Below are positions 25,581 to 34,756 of a DNA stretch of 64,000 nucleotides, in pieces (the stretch's first letter is position 1; every line of letters begins with the position of its first letter). Origin of the DNA: Actinomadura rudentiformis (lineage in GTDB: Bacteria; Actinomycetota; Actinomycetes; Streptosporangiales; Streptosporangiaceae); the NCBI RefSeq assembly GCF_008923185.1, contig NZ_WBMT01000018.1, positions 1 through 64,000 on the forward strand. Direction: 5' to 3'. The notes beneath the pieces were generated by a model. The model saw only the letters and a program-made list of their open reading frames with translations. It searched no databases and was not told the origin of the DNA. A program made the position numbers and the translations under genes.

Positions 25581-27131
25581 CTACGACTGGGCGGCCGTCG
25601 TGGCGGGCGCCGCGACGGGCGCCGTGGCGTGAGTGGCGGTCCGGCGGCTCTCGTGTGGCATGCCGAACCAGCGGTGGAGGGCGTCCGGCAGGCCGGCCGG
25701 GCCGGAGCCGCCAGAGCCGGCCCACGCGATGTAACCGTCCGGCCGGACCAGCACGGCCTCGACATCGGCGAGCGCGCCCGCGGTGGGCGAGGCCGCGGTG
25801 ATGACGTCGATCCGGTCGGTCCACGGCGCGGCGGCGGCGCACACCTCGGCGCCCCCGCCAAGGTCGAGGAGGACGCCGCGCCCGGCGTTCAGGAGCTGGA
25901 GGGCGTTCACCGTGCCGGACGGCGCGAAGTCGCCCGCGAGCTCGACGCCGGGCAGCCGCCGGCCGAGCAGCGGGTGATCGCCCTGTCCGACGTCGTACCG
26001 GATGTCCAGGCCGGTGACCATGCCGACCAGCAGCCGCTGGACCTCCTCGTGCGCCAGCAGCTCGGCCATGATCTCCCGCGTGGGGTTCATCTCGTCGCCG
26101 CCGAGGTACAGCAGGCGCTGGGCCAGGGTGTTGGTGAGGATGCGGGCCGCCACGGGGTGCCGCTCGGCGTGGTAGGTGTCCAGCAGGTCCGCAGGCGCGT
26201 GGCCGTTGATCTCGGCGCCGAGCTTCCACCCCAGGTTCATGGCGTCGCCGATGCCCGCGCTCATTCCCTGGGCGCCGATCGGCAGGTGGATGTGCGCGGC
26301 GTCGCCGAGCAGGAACACCCGTCCCTGCCGGTACTGCGCCGCCTGCCGGCTGGCGTCGGTGGTGTAACTGGTCCACAGCGGCTGCGCACCGCTGATGTCC
26401 TCGCCGGTCAGCCGCTTCCACGCGGCGGTCATCTCGGCGAAGCTCGGTGGCCCGTCGCCCTGCCGCTGCATGCCGCGCTCGTACAGGATGACGCGCCGGG
26501 CCTCCGGGCCCAGCGGCAGCACCATGACCATTCCGCCGGGGACGCGCTCGCCGGCGAAACGCGGCCGCAGGGGGCACCCGGTCACGTCGGCGAACCACAG
26601 CTCGACGGCCGGATCGGTCCCGGGGAAATCGACGCCGGCGAGCTTGCGGACGGTGCTGCGAGCGCCGTCGCAGCCCGCCACGTAACGAGCGCGCAGGCGT
26701 TTGCGGCCCTCCGGAGCCACGACGTCCAGCTCGACCCCGTCGTCACCGGCGGTCAGCCCGACGACCTCGTGATCCCGGCGGGTCACGGCACCCAGTTCGG
26801 CGGCCCACTCGGCCAGCACCCCCTCGGTGCGCGACTGAGGTATCCCCCGGGCCCCGTAGGAGCCGCCCTCGATCACCTGATAGTCGAGGGGCAGCCCGCC
26901 GAAATGGCCGAAAGGAATGGTCTGCACATCACCGAAACGGGGGAGCAGCCCTCGCTGGTCGAACTCCTCGATGGCGCGTGCCGAGAACCCGAGGGCGCGT
27001 GACTGCTGCATCGGCTCGGCCAGCCGGTCCAGCACGAGGGTCTCGACTCCGGCCAGGCGCAGTTCCCCGGCGAGCATGAGACCGGTGGGGCCGGCCCCTA
27101 CGACGATGACATCCGCATCAAAGCGTTGCAT
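25581..27131 (-). CDS. FAD-dependent aromatic hydroxylase
   Basis: 516-residue class A flavin monooxygenase of the angucycline hydroxylase group (PgaE/JadH/GilOI-like). Features are DVIVVGAGPTGLMLAGEL at the N-terminus, AGCDGARSTVRKLAGVDFPG near 160, VFLLGDAAHIHLPIGAQGM near 290, and a C-terminal thioredoxin-like domain ending in an Ala/Thr-rich tail. Its start at 27131 has GGAGGG upstream and overlaps the preceding fused gene by 14 bases. Together with the AlpJ-like oxygenase downstream it probably performs C-12 hydroxylation or dehydration chemistry leading to dehydrorabelomycin; the exact step is inferred. Confidence 0.92.
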   Translation of the reverse strand: MQRFDADVIVVGAGPTGLMLAGELRLAGVETLVLDRLAEPMQQSRALGFSARAIEEFDQRGLLPRFGDVQTIPFGHFGGLPLDYQVIEGGSYGARGIPQSRTEGVLAEWAAELGAVTRRDHEVVGLTAGDDGVELDVVAPEGRKRLRARYVAGCDGARSTVRKLAGVDFPGTDPAVELWFADVTGCPLRPRFAGERVPGGMVMVLPLGPEARRVILYERGMQRQGDGPPSFAEMTAAWKRLTGEDISGAQPLWTSYTTDASRQAAQYRQGRVFLLGDAAHIHLPIGAQGMSAGIGDAMNLGWKLGAEINGHAPADLLDTYHAERHPVAARILTNTLAQRLLYLGGDEMNPTREIMAELLAHEEVQRLLVGMVTGLDIRYDVGQGDHPLLGRRLPGVELAGDFAPSGTVNALQLLNAGRGVLLDLGGGAEVCAAAAPWTDRIDVITAASPTAGALADVEAVLVRPDGYIAWAGSGGSGPAGLPDALHRWFGMPHESRRTATHATAPVAAPATTAAQS

Positions 27132-29562
27132 GTTCCCTCCTACCTTCCGAGGCTTCGGCATGGGCCTTGGCGAGGCGCAGGGTGGCCATGCTGTTGCCGC
27201 TCAGGGCGTTGCGGACGAACTCCTGCGCGGTCTGCGCGTCCGCGTCGTCACCGAGGACCTCGGTGACGCGCTCGGTATTGATCCGCACCGTGTGCCGCGA
27301 CGTCACCGACACCCCGCCGTCGTGCTCCTCGATGAGCCAGCGGCCGGTGTGCAGCATGAGCAGCGCGGGGAGGACGGTCTGCTTGTACACGATGCTGGTG
27401 TACGGCTGGCACACGCGTACGGATCGTGTGGTGTGCACGTGCCCGTCCTTGGTCCTGGTGTCCATCTCAAGGATCTGCAGCCCGGGCGTCTCCTCTTCCA
27501 GCGACACCTTGGCCACGTGCGGAAGCCGCTGTGACCAGAGCTGAGCCTCGTTGAGGAAGTCGTAGACGTCTTTGGCGGTGCCGTCGATGGTCACCGTGTC
27601 GTCGAACGTGATGAGCCCGTCCGGTCCGGTGAGCTCCGCGCTCGTCTTGAGCGCCTGCAGTTCCGCCATGCTGTTGCGGTCGACCGCCTGGCTGATCCAG
27701 TCGAGATCGGCGGGGTCGTCGCTCGCGGCGAAGAAGTCGTGCAGCAGGCGCACCCGGCATTCCGATCCGGAGACCGGCTCCACCACCCATTCGCCGCCCA
27801 TGCCGCCGACCGGGTGCTGGGACCGCTCCTGACGGAACGAGACGCTTCTGCGGTCCGGGTCGTGCCGGCGCCTGGACGTCCAGGTCTTGGCGGTGCCGTT
27901 GGCGGTCGCCCAGAGCCGGATCAGTTCCGAGTTCCCGTCCCGTTCGACGCACTCAGCGTGCACGGTCGGGGGGAAGATCTCAGGCCACGTTCCGACATCC
28001 GCGATCAGCGCGTACACCCGGTCGGCGGGAGCCGCGACGTTGATCTCGTGTTCCGTTTCACGCACCGTGCTCGTGCGGGGTTCGCCGAACCAGCGCCGCA
28101 GCGCGCCGGCGAGGTCGCCCCCGTCCGGCGCGGCCCAGGCGACGTATCCGTCGGGGCGGAGCAGCACCGACTCCGTCACCGCGCCGCCCTCTTCCGGTCC
28201 AGGGGGGAAGTTCCGCACCTGAACCAGATCGACGCGGTCGGACCAACCGGCGGCGGTCCGGGCCGTCTCGCCGGAGGCGTCGGCGGTGATCAGGACGCCT
28301 CGCGCCGGGTGCAGCAGCCGCGCGACACGGCCGCGGCCGCCGCCGGCGAGCTCCAGTTCGCGGTCGGCCATCCGCCCGCCCAGCAGTGGATGCCCTCCTT
28401 GCACGCCCATGTCGTAACGGACGTCGAAGCCGCTCACCATGCCGATCAGATGCCGGGCCGCCGCCGGGATCTCGATGATCTCCGCCAGGATGGTCCGCAG
28501 CGGCTCGACCGACTTGTCGTTCAGGTTGAGCGTCCCTTGGGCGAGGGTGTTGAGCAGGACCCGCGCCCCCACCGGGTGTCGCTCGGTGTGGTAGGTGCCG
28601 AGCAGGCCCTCGGGGGCCCGGCCGGTGATCGTCGCCGCGAGCTTCCAGCCGAGGTTGAAGGCGTCCTGCGCACCGACGCTCAGACCCTGCCCTCCCGCCG
28701 GGAGATGGATGTGCGCGGCGTCCCCGGCCAGCAGGACCCGGCCGCGGCGGTACTCGGTGACCTGCCGGGTGGCGTCGGTGAAGCTGCTCACCCAGCGCGC
28801 CTCGCCGTGGTGGATCGACTCGCCGGTGAGGCGCTGCCAGGCGTCCGCGAGGTCGGCGAATCTCACCTGGCGGCCGGTGAAGGTCACCTGGTCGCCGGCG
28901 TCCGGCCGCGACCCGTTCTCGCACACGATGATGCGGGTGTAGCCCTGCTCCAGCGGCGCCGCCATGACCATGCCGTTCGGCAGCAGCTGGCCGATCCGCC
29001 GCGCCTCGATGTCGCAGCCCGTGACGTCCGCCAGGTACATCTCGCGGGTCGCGGCGGAGCCGGCGAAGTCGAAGCCGGCGAGCCGCCGGACGGTGCTGCG
29101 CCCGCCGTCACAGCCCACCAGGTAGCGGGCGGAGCATTCCTCGGGCCCGTCCGGCCCCTCGGTGATCGCGGTGACGCCGTCCGCGGTCTCCTTCAGGCCG
29201 GTGAGCGTGTAGCCGCGGCGCACCTGCGCCCCCAGCTCCAGCGCCCACTGCTCGAGCATCTCCTCGATCTTGTACTGGGGCGCGTTGCGCACGCCGAAGT
29301 GCGCGCCCTCCAGCACCCCGTAGTCGATGGGGACGCCGCCGAAGTGCCCGCGCCTGCTGATCTCGGGGTTCTCCAGCCGGTCGAGCAGGCCGCGCTGGTG
29401 GAACATCTCGGTCGCGCGTGCGGTGAAGCCGATGCCGCGCGACTGCCAGCCCCGCTCCGTCAGCCGCTCAAGGACGATGACCTCGGCACCGCCGAGGCGG
29501 AGCTCGCCGGCGAGCGTCAACCCTGTCGGCCCGCCGCCGACAATGATTACGTCTGTATGCAT
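27118..29562 (-). CDS. Fusion: FAD hydroxylase plus didomain polyketide aromatase/cyclase
   Basis: 814 residues. Residues 1-490 are a complete class A flavin monooxygenase: VIIVGGGPTGLTLAGEL, VGCDGGRSTVRRLAGFDF, VLLAGDAAHIHLPAGGQGL. From about 500 begins a full-length didomain START-fold aromatase/cyclase of the JadD/GilK/UrdL type: ETEHEINVAAPADRVYALIA, ATANGTAKTWTSRRRHD, then a second fold from about 660 (DTVTIDGTAKDVYDFL, MDTRTKDGHVHTTRSVR). The cyclase normally forms the first aromatic ring and the hydroxylase acts later, so the fusion joins early and late steps. No stop separates the halves. A GTG at codon 500 exists but lacks a ribosome site. Operon position two, after the methyltransferase-like gene. 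Confidence 0.92.
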   Translation of the reverse strand: MHTDVIIVGGGPTGLTLAGELRLGGAEVIVLERLTERGWQSRGIGFTARATEMFHQRGLLDRLENPEISRRGHFGGVPIDYGVLEGAHFGVRNAPQYKIEEMLEQWALELGAQVRRGYTLTGLKETADGVTAITEGPDGPEECSARYLVGCDGGRSTVRRLAGFDFAGSAATREMYLADVTGCDIEARRIGQLLPNGMVMAAPLEQGYTRIIVCENGSRPDAGDQVTFTGRQVRFADLADAWQRLTGESIHHGEARWVSSFTDATRQVTEYRRGRVLLAGDAAHIHLPAGGQGLSVGAQDAFNLGWKLAATITGRAPEGLLGTYHTERHPVGARVLLNTLAQGTLNLNDKSVEPLRTILAEIIEIPAAARHLIGMVSGFDVRYDMGVQGGHPLLGGRMADRELELAGGGRGRVARLLHPARGVLITADASGETARTAAGWSDRVDLVQVRNFPPGPEEGGAVTESVLLRPDGYVAWAAPDGGDLAGALRRWFGEPRTSTVRETEHEINVAAPADRVYALIADVGTWPEIFPPTVHAECVERDGNSELIRLWATANGTAKTWTSRRRHDPDRRSVSFRQERSQHPVGGMGGEWVVEPVSGSECRVRLLHDFFAASDDPADLDWISQAVDRNSMAELQALKTSAELTGPDGLITFDDTVTIDGTAKDVYDFLNEAQLWSQRLPHVAKVSLEEETPGLQILEMDTRTKDGHVHTTRSVRVCQPYTSIVYKQTVLPALLMLHTGRWLIEEHDGGVSVTSRHTVRINTERVTEVLGDDADAQTAQEFVRNALSGNSMATLRLAKAHAEASEGRREHATL

Positions 29563-29645
29563 TCTCAGTCCTCAGCTTTGGAGTGGGCCCTGAGGGACCG
29601 GCCGCGCGGTGCGCCGGGCCCTGGACGGCCGCGGTGCGCCGGGCC

Positions 29646-30674
29646 CTAGACGGGCACCGCCTCGATGATCGAGACCGGGCACGTGGTGGGAATCGCCCTG
29701 GAGATCTTCAGGTTCGCCTTGGCGAACAGCTCCTCGTACTCCGGCAGCGTGCGTTCCTTCGCGCCCAGGAGCAGCAGGAGCCACAGATCGATGATGTTGC
29801 CGATGTGCCGTTCGTTGTTCCCGCCGAGCACGTACTCGATCAGGAGCAGCGTGCCGTCGGGGGCGATGGCGTCCCGGACGTTCTGCAGGATCGCCAGGCA
29901 TTCGGGCTCCGGGAAGTCGTGCAGGACGTGCTTGAGCACGTAGGCGTCCGCGCCCTGCGGCAGCTTGTCGAAGCAGGTGCCGTTCTCGATCGTCACCCGC
30001 CCCGCGACACCGGCGGCTTCGAGCACCGGCGGCGCGTCCGCGGTCGCGAACTCGCGGTCGACCAGCACCCCCTGGGCGTCCGGCGCCTGCGAGAGGATGC
30101 CCGCCAGCAGGCCGCCGCGCCCGCCGGCGATGTCCACGATCGTGCGGAACTGGGAGAAGTCGTACGCCGCCACGACCGGGTCGGTCTCCGAGGCCGAGAT
30201 GCTGCCCATTCCCTGGAAGAACACGGCGGCGTATTCGGGATGAGCCCCGAGGAATTCGTACGCGCCCATGCCGCGGAGCTTCGGCAGGTTGGCCTCGCCA
30301 GTGCGCACGGAGCTGAGCAGGTGCCCCCAGTCTTCCCAGAGCATGGGGTGACTCATCAGGACGGCCATGCCGCGCATCGAGTCCGGCGCGTCCTCCCGGA
30401 GCGCGTCGCCCATCGGTGTGAGCGCGAACCGGCCGTCCGGCTCGACGGCGAACACCGAGTAGCCGGACAGCGTGCGCAGCAGCCGGTACGTCGCCTCGGG
30501 GTCGGAGCCGACCCGCCCGGCCACCTCCTCCGCGGACAAGGGTCCGTCACTGAGGACGTCGGCGATGCCGAGCTTGGCCGCGACAGAAATCGCCTGAGTC
30601 ATCACTGAACCCTGAATCAGGTCGAGCAGCGAATACGCGGCAGACTGGTCCCGCACCATGGGCAATGCGGACAT
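29646..30674 (-). CDS. O-methyltransferase-like protein with altered SAM loop, AlpH candidate
   Basis: 342 residues of the plant-type O-methyltransferase fold: winged-helix N-terminus (LDLIQGSVMTQAISVAAKLG), a core, and VLKHVLHDFPEPECLAIL. The glycine loop reads IVDIAGGRGGLLAGIL instead of DVGGGxG. In kinamycin biosynthesis an O-methyltransferase-like protein (AlpH) couples glutamylhydrazine to the benzofluorene without SAM. Among three candidates here this one has the least orthodox loop and leads the operon with the ring-opening oxygenase, so I infer an AlpH-like role. The start at 30674 has CAGGAGG; the StrR box is 79 bases upstream. Confidence 0.85.
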   Translation of the reverse strand: MSALPMVRDQSAAYSLLDLIQGSVMTQAISVAAKLGIADVLSDGPLSAEEVAGRVGSDPEATYRLLRTLSGYSVFAVEPDGRFALTPMGDALREDAPDSMRGMAVLMSHPMLWEDWGHLLSSVRTGEANLPKLRGMGAYEFLGAHPEYAAVFFQGMGSISASETDPVVAAYDFSQFRTIVDIAGGRGGLLAGILSQAPDAQGVLVDREFATADAPPVLEAAGVAGRVTIENGTCFDKLPQGADAYVLKHVLHDFPEPECLAILQNVRDAIAPDGTLLLIEYVLGGNNERHIGNIIDLWLLLLLGAKERTLPEYEELFAKANLKISRAIPTTCPVSIIEAVPV

Positions 30675-30752
30675 GTTTGCCTCCTGAGTTCGTAGCCTCT
30701 GGTGCCCGATATTAGATTCGTGCGTTTTCTGCCGGCAACTTTCCCTTGCTCC

Positions 30753-30781
30753 GTTCAACTGAAGAGTCGGCACAGTTGAAC
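30753..30781. promoter_or_regulatory. StrR/NovG-type operator, perfect consensus
   Basis: GTTCAACTG-N11-CAGTTGAAC, a perfect palindromic pair with the correct spacer. It lies centrally between the leftward methyltransferase-like operon (start 30674) and the rightward ketoreductase (start 30868). Confidence 0.9.
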
Positions 30782-30867
30782 TGAGCCGGGGTCTATCCGC
30801 GCTCGACCGAAATTAATGCAACCCCTGCCAGGCTGCTCTGACAAAGTGACGTGAAGGAGGAAGAAGA

Positions 30868-31653
30868 ATGGCGGACAATGGACGGCGAACCGCGCTGGTC
30901 ACTGGCGGGACCAGCGGAATCGGCCTGGCGGTCGCCGAGACCCTCGCGCGGCGCGGTCTCACGGTCTTCATCTGCTCACGGACCCCCGAGTCGGTCCAGG
31001 AGACGGTGGACAAGCTGAGGTCGAACGGCTACGAGGTCGACGGCGTGGCCGCGGACGTCCGGCGTCCGGAGGACGTCAGGCGTCTCGTCGGCGCCGCCGT
31101 GGAGCGGTACGGGCAGGTCGACGTCCTGGTGAACAACGCCGGGCGCAGCGGCGGCGGCGTGACGGCCGACATCCCCGACGAGCTCTGGTACGACGTCATC
31201 GACACCAATCTGAACAGCGTTTTCCTGGTGACCCGCGAGGCGCTCAGGTCGGGCGGGCTGCTGGACCGCGGCTGGGGACGGATCATCAACATCGCGTCGA
31301 CCGGCGGCAAACAGGGTGTGGTGCTCGGCGCCCCCTATTCCGCCTCCAAGCACGGCGTCATCGGATTCACCAAGGCGCTCGGCCTGGAACTCGCAAAGAC
31401 CGGTGTCACGGTCAACGCCGTCTGCCCGGGATATGTCGAAACGCCGATGGCGCAGCGGGTGAGGCAGGGCTATGCCGCGCATTTCGACACGACCGAGGAA
31501 ACGATCCTCGAACGCTTCCAGGCGAAGATTCCGCTTGGCCGCTATTCCACCCCCGAAGAAGTGGCCGGCCTCGTCGATTACCTGACCACCGACGCGGCCG
31601 CGCCCATGACGGCACAGGCGATCAACGTCTGCGGAGGGCTCGGAAACTACTGA
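30868..31653 (+). CDS. Type II polyketide ketoreductase (C-9 type, ActIII-like)
   Basis: 261-residue SDR closely resembling ActIII/JadE ketoreductases: ALVTGGTSGIGLAVAETLAR, VDVLVNNAGRSGGG, a catalytic Ser in INIASTGGKQG, YSASKHGVIGFTKALGLE, and VCPGYVETPMAQRVR followed by the family's substrate-loop lid. It reduces the C-9 ketone of the nascent decaketide before cyclisation. A strong GAAGGAGGAAG ribosome site precedes the ATG. It heads a rightward pair with the cyclase at 31710 and shares a perfect StrR box with the opposite operon. Confidence 0.94.
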   Translation: MADNGRRTALVTGGTSGIGLAVAETLARRGLTVFICSRTPESVQETVDKLRSNGYEVDGVAADVRRPEDVRRLVGAAVERYGQVDVLVNNAGRSGGGVTADIPDELWYDVIDTNLNSVFLVTREALRSGGLLDRGWGRIINIASTGGKQGVVLGAPYSASKHGVIGFTKALGLELAKTGVTVNAVCPGYVETPMAQRVRQGYAAHFDTTEETILERFQAKIPLGRYSTPEEVAGLVDYLTTDAAAPMTAQAINVCGGLGNY

Positions 31654-31709
31654 CGTTCCCCATCCTCCGTTCTCCATCCTCGATCACCAGTGAAGGCGGT
31701 AAGGCACAC

Positions 31710-32039
31710 ATGCACAGCACTCTGATAGTCGGGCGTATCCAACCGCAGGGGCAGGCGGAGGTCGCCGAGCTCTTCAGCGCGTTCGACCAGACCGACATGC
31801 CGCACCGGATGGGCACCCGGCGCCGCGAGCTCTTCTGCTACCGGGGCCTGTACTTCCACCTGCAGGACTTCGACGACGAGCAGGGGGGCCAGCGCATCCT
31901 TCAGGCGCGGACCGACCCCCGCTTCATCCAGATCAGCAACGATCTGAAGGCCTATATCGAGGCCTACGACCCGGCGACCTGGCGCTCGCCCACCGACGCC
32001 ATGGCCACCCGCTTCTACCACTGGGAGCCGCTCGGCTGA
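31710..32039 (+). CDS. TcmI-family polyketide cyclase
   Basis: 109-residue ferredoxin-fold cyclase of the TcmI/JadI/LndF family: it opens with LIVGRIQPQGQAEVAELF, has HRMGTRRRELFCYRGLYFHL in the middle and ends WRSPTDAMATRFYHWEPLG. These small enzymes direct closure of the later rings; JadI-type members give the angular benz[a]anthracene skeleton. It follows the ketoreductase by 56 bases in the same operon. The pair matches the ketoreductase-plus-cyclase set needed for angucycline formation. Confidence 0.94.
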   Translation: MHSTLIVGRIQPQGQAEVAELFSAFDQTDMPHRMGTRRRELFCYRGLYFHLQDFDDEQGGQRILQARTDPRFIQISNDLKAYIEAYDPATWRSPTDAMATRFYHWEPLG

Positions 32040-32072
32040 CGGTTCGGCTGCACGTCAGGAGGTGGCGGCACG

Positions 32073-32849
32073 TCAGGTGGTGGCGAACTCCACCAGGACC
32101 CGGCCGAGAACGTCCATCTCCACCCGGTGCCACGAACCGGGCAACTGCACACCCCGGCCGTTGGGCAGCGCGGCGGCGGTCGCCTGCGCCGCCGCGCGCA
32201 GCCAATCGCCGGTCTTGTCGCTGTTGACGACCAGCGCAGGCGTCCGCAAGGTGGCCAGCCGCTGTGCCGGGACGGTGAAGTCGCCGCAGAGGGCCGTGTC
32301 GTAGAGGAGCGTGTGGGCGTTCGCCTCGTTCGTCGCCCACAGCGGAGTCCGCCGCCAGTCCGCGATCACCTCGGGGGCCAGCCCCATCAGCTCGGCGAGG
32401 AAGTACTCCGCGGCCTCGCCGCGCTTGTCCTCCGCCAGCAGGGCGCTGAGGTTGGCCATGAAGTCGGCCGGGGGCCGCGGATGACCCTCGACCCGGAAGT
32501 ACGGTTCGTGCAGCGCGAGCTTGGTGATCGGAGCACCGGCCAGTGCCGCCTCGATCGCCAGGTTCGCCCCGCAGGACCCGGCGAACACCACCGCCCGGCC
32601 CCCTGCCTCGTTGATGACCGCTTCCAGATCCTCGATCTCCCGCTCGACGCTGTAGACGGGGGCGTCACCGCTCTCGCCGCGCCCCCGCCGGTCGTAGACA
32701 TAGGTGGTGCAGTGCGGCGTCAGTTCCGGCACCAACGCGTCGAAGATCGTGTGATCGCGGAAGGCTCCGTTGAGGAGCACGATCGGGGGGCCGTCGCCCG
32801 CCCTCTCAAAAGCGATCGTCGTACCGTCCCGCGAAACGACCTTGTGCAT
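32073..32849 (-). CDS. Alpha/beta hydrolase
   Basis: 258-residue alpha/beta-hydrolase-fold protein. The oxyanion-region segment is VLLNGAFRDHTIFDALVPEL, the nucleophile elbow is VFAGSCGANLA (Ser in A-G-S-C-G), an acid is likely in VVNSDKTGDWL and the catalytic His is in GSWHRVEMD. The serine nucleophile separates it from the Asp-dependent epoxide hydrolases (Alp1U/Lom6) of related clusters, so ester, lactone or amide hydrolysis is more likely. ATG at 32849 chosen because the fold starts there. Last gene of the leftward operon from 36244, or independently transcribed; convergent with the cyclase. Confidence 0.82.
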   Translation of the reverse strand: MHKVVSRDGTTIAFERAGDGPPIVLLNGAFRDHTIFDALVPELTPHCTTYVYDRRGRGESGDAPVYSVEREIEDLEAVINEAGGRAVVFAGSCGANLAIEAALAGAPITKLALHEPYFRVEGHPRPPADFMANLSALLAEDKRGEAAEYFLAELMGLAPEVIADWRRTPLWATNEANAHTLLYDTALCGDFTVPAQRLATLRTPALVVNSDKTGDWLRAAAQATAAALPNGRGVQLPGSWHRVEMDVLGRVLVEFATT

Positions 32850-32985
32850 CACGTTCTCCTCATGCCTAATGGCTCTGTCCTGCACGATCTCTGTCTGCAC
32901 AATCTCCGCCATGCCGGTTGACGGCCGGTCGAGAATCCGTCGCGCTCGGCTGGGTTGGTCGACTGGGTTGGCCGTCTGGGCGGGG

Positions 32986-34749
32986 TCACCGAATGTGGTG
33001 CAGAACGCGAGCGACTGCATCGGCCAGGACGCCTGCCGGATCCTCGCTGCCGCTCGTGCTGCGCCAGGCCACGTGGTTGTCGGGACGTACGAGGACGGCG
33101 CCCTCATCGGTGATCTGCCGGAATGCCTCCCACCTGCCGTCGACGTCGGCGAACTCGGCGTTCTCGCCGATGCGGGCCGTGGTGATCGGGATGGAGAGCT
33201 TCTCCGCCACCTGCGCGGCCGCCTCGCACCACGGCGTTCCCGCCGGGCCGGTGAGCATCGCGAAACCGGCGGTGCCGGTCAGGTCATGGGTGGACAGGCG
33301 CCGTCCTTCTCGTTCGAGCCAGGCGTGCGGCAGCAGATGCCCTGGGCGGGTGGTGGGGTGGTGGACGTCGCGCAAGGGCACGCGGGGCGGCGGCGGGCCG
33401 CCATCGGGGACGACCGCGCCCTCCTCGTAGGCGTAGCCGATCTCCACGTCGTGCGCCTGGTATCCGCCGCGGGCGGTGGCGAACATCTCCGCAGCCCGCG
33501 CCCGCCCGGCCACGCCGATGGGGGACGGGTCGAAGTACTTGGCGAACATCTGCTCCCGGCGGTCCGGCGGGGTGCGCGGGCCGAGGCCGATGGCGCCGAG
33601 GATCGCCTGGTTGTGGGAGGCCGCCGACACCGCCCAGTCGATGTTGTGCTCGCCCACCGGCCGCCGTTCCGTCTCGTATGTGTCGAGCAGGCGGTCGGGA
33701 GCACGGCCGGTGACCACCGCGGCCAGCTTCCAGACGAGGTTGTGCACGTCCTGGATGCCGGTGTTCAGGCCGAGGCCGACGGTGGGCGGCTGGCGGTGCG
33801 CGGCGTCGCCGGCGAACAACACCCGTCCCTTCCGGTAGCGGTCGGCGAGCAGCCCCTGCACGGTCCAGCTCGTCACCCCGTGCAAGGTCACGTCCAGGCT
33901 CGGCAGTCCGAGGACCTCACGAATCCTGGGGACGATCGACTGCTCGTCGAGCCGGGCCGGATCGCCGGCGGTGAGGTGGAAGTGCATGACCCACTCCTCG
34001 CACTCCCTTCCCCAGGTCGGTCCCATCTCGAAGAGGTTGCTGAAGAGATCCGCCTTGTACGGGTTGAGGAAGTGGGTCATGTGCGCGCCCTCGCGCCACC
34101 ACTCCGACAGATCCGCGGAGAAGTAGACGGTCGTGATGCGCCGCATCTCAGGCAGCCCGTGCATCCGCACGCCGAGCGCGGGGCCGACCGTGCGGCCGCC
34201 GTCGGCCGCGATGACGTACTGCGCCATGACCCTGGTGGCCTCGCCGGTCTCGACGTCGCGGACCTCGGCGGTCACGTGGTCACCCTCGTCGGAGAACGCG
34301 ACCAGTTCGTGGCCGAACAGGATGCGCCCGGGATTGTGCTGTTCGGCGTGGCGGCGCAGGATCGGCTCCAGCCGGATCTGCGGCAGCCTGGCAGGCAGGA
34401 TGGGGCCGGCCGCCGCGTACCTCTCGTGCGACACACCCCCGCCGAAGCCGTCCAGCTCCTGGATCAACCGCGCGTCCAGCGGCCGGTCGCCGCCCAGTGA
34501 GGTCAGCCAGCGCACCTTGCCGAACGTCTCCACCGGCGCGGCCTGCTCGGTCACCTCCCGGTCCAGCCCGTGCTGGCGGAAGATCTCCATCGTGCGCTGG
34601 TTGTGGTAGTGCGCCTTCGGAATCGTCGACGTGCCCGCGTGGCGCTCCACCAGCAGGTGGGCGATGCCGTGGTCGGAGCAGAAGACGGAAGCGGACAGGC
34701 CGCATCCCCCGCCGCCCACGATCAGGACCGGAACCTCGATTGCTTCCAT
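32986..34749 (-). CDS. FAD-dependent aromatic hydroxylase, PheA/TfdB-like
   Basis: 587-residue flavin monooxygenase, longer than and distinct from the other four. It begins MEAIEVPVLIVGGGGCGLSA, has VIAADGGRTVGPALGVRMHG, VLFAGDAAHRQPPTVGLGLN near 305 and a C-terminal thioredoxin-like domain. Relatives (phenol hydroxylase and TfdB type, including RdmE-distant polyketide enzymes) hydroxylate phenols. The start at 34749 overlaps nothing and sits 8 bases after the sulfotransferase-like gene stop, so the two are in one operon. It is unlikely to be the aspartate N-oxygenase of nitrite-forming pathways, judging by its phenol-hydroxylase-type architecture. Confidence 0.9.
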   Translation of the reverse strand: MEAIEVPVLIVGGGGCGLSASVFCSDHGIAHLLVERHAGTSTIPKAHYHNQRTMEIFRQHGLDREVTEQAAPVETFGKVRWLTSLGGDRPLDARLIQELDGFGGGVSHERYAAAGPILPARLPQIRLEPILRRHAEQHNPGRILFGHELVAFSDEGDHVTAEVRDVETGEATRVMAQYVIAADGGRTVGPALGVRMHGLPEMRRITTVYFSADLSEWWREGAHMTHFLNPYKADLFSNLFEMGPTWGRECEEWVMHFHLTAGDPARLDEQSIVPRIREVLGLPSLDVTLHGVTSWTVQGLLADRYRKGRVLFAGDAAHRQPPTVGLGLNTGIQDVHNLVWKLAAVVTGRAPDRLLDTYETERRPVGEHNIDWAVSAASHNQAILGAIGLGPRTPPDRREQMFAKYFDPSPIGVAGRARAAEMFATARGGYQAHDVEIGYAYEEGAVVPDGGPPPPRVPLRDVHHPTTRPGHLLPHAWLEREGRRLSTHDLTGTAGFAMLTGPAGTPWCEAAAQVAEKLSIPITTARIGENAEFADVDGRWEAFRQITDEGAVLVRPDNHVAWRSTSGSEDPAGVLADAVARVLHHIR

Positions 34750-34756
34750 GCTCGTA

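Noticed and set aside
28063-28065. Internal GTG that could start a separate aromatase/cyclase gene
   Set aside because: No ribosome-binding sequence precedes it and there is no stop between the two domains, so a fusion is the simpler reading.
32073-32849. Epoxide hydrolase of the Alp1U/Lom6 type
   Set aside because: The nucleophile elbow carries Ser, not the Asp expected of that class.
32986-34749. Possible aspartate N-oxygenase (CreE-like) providing nitrite
   Set aside because: The sequence has phenol-hydroxylase-type FAD_binding_3 motifs and a thioredoxin-like C-terminus; nothing specific links it to CreE.
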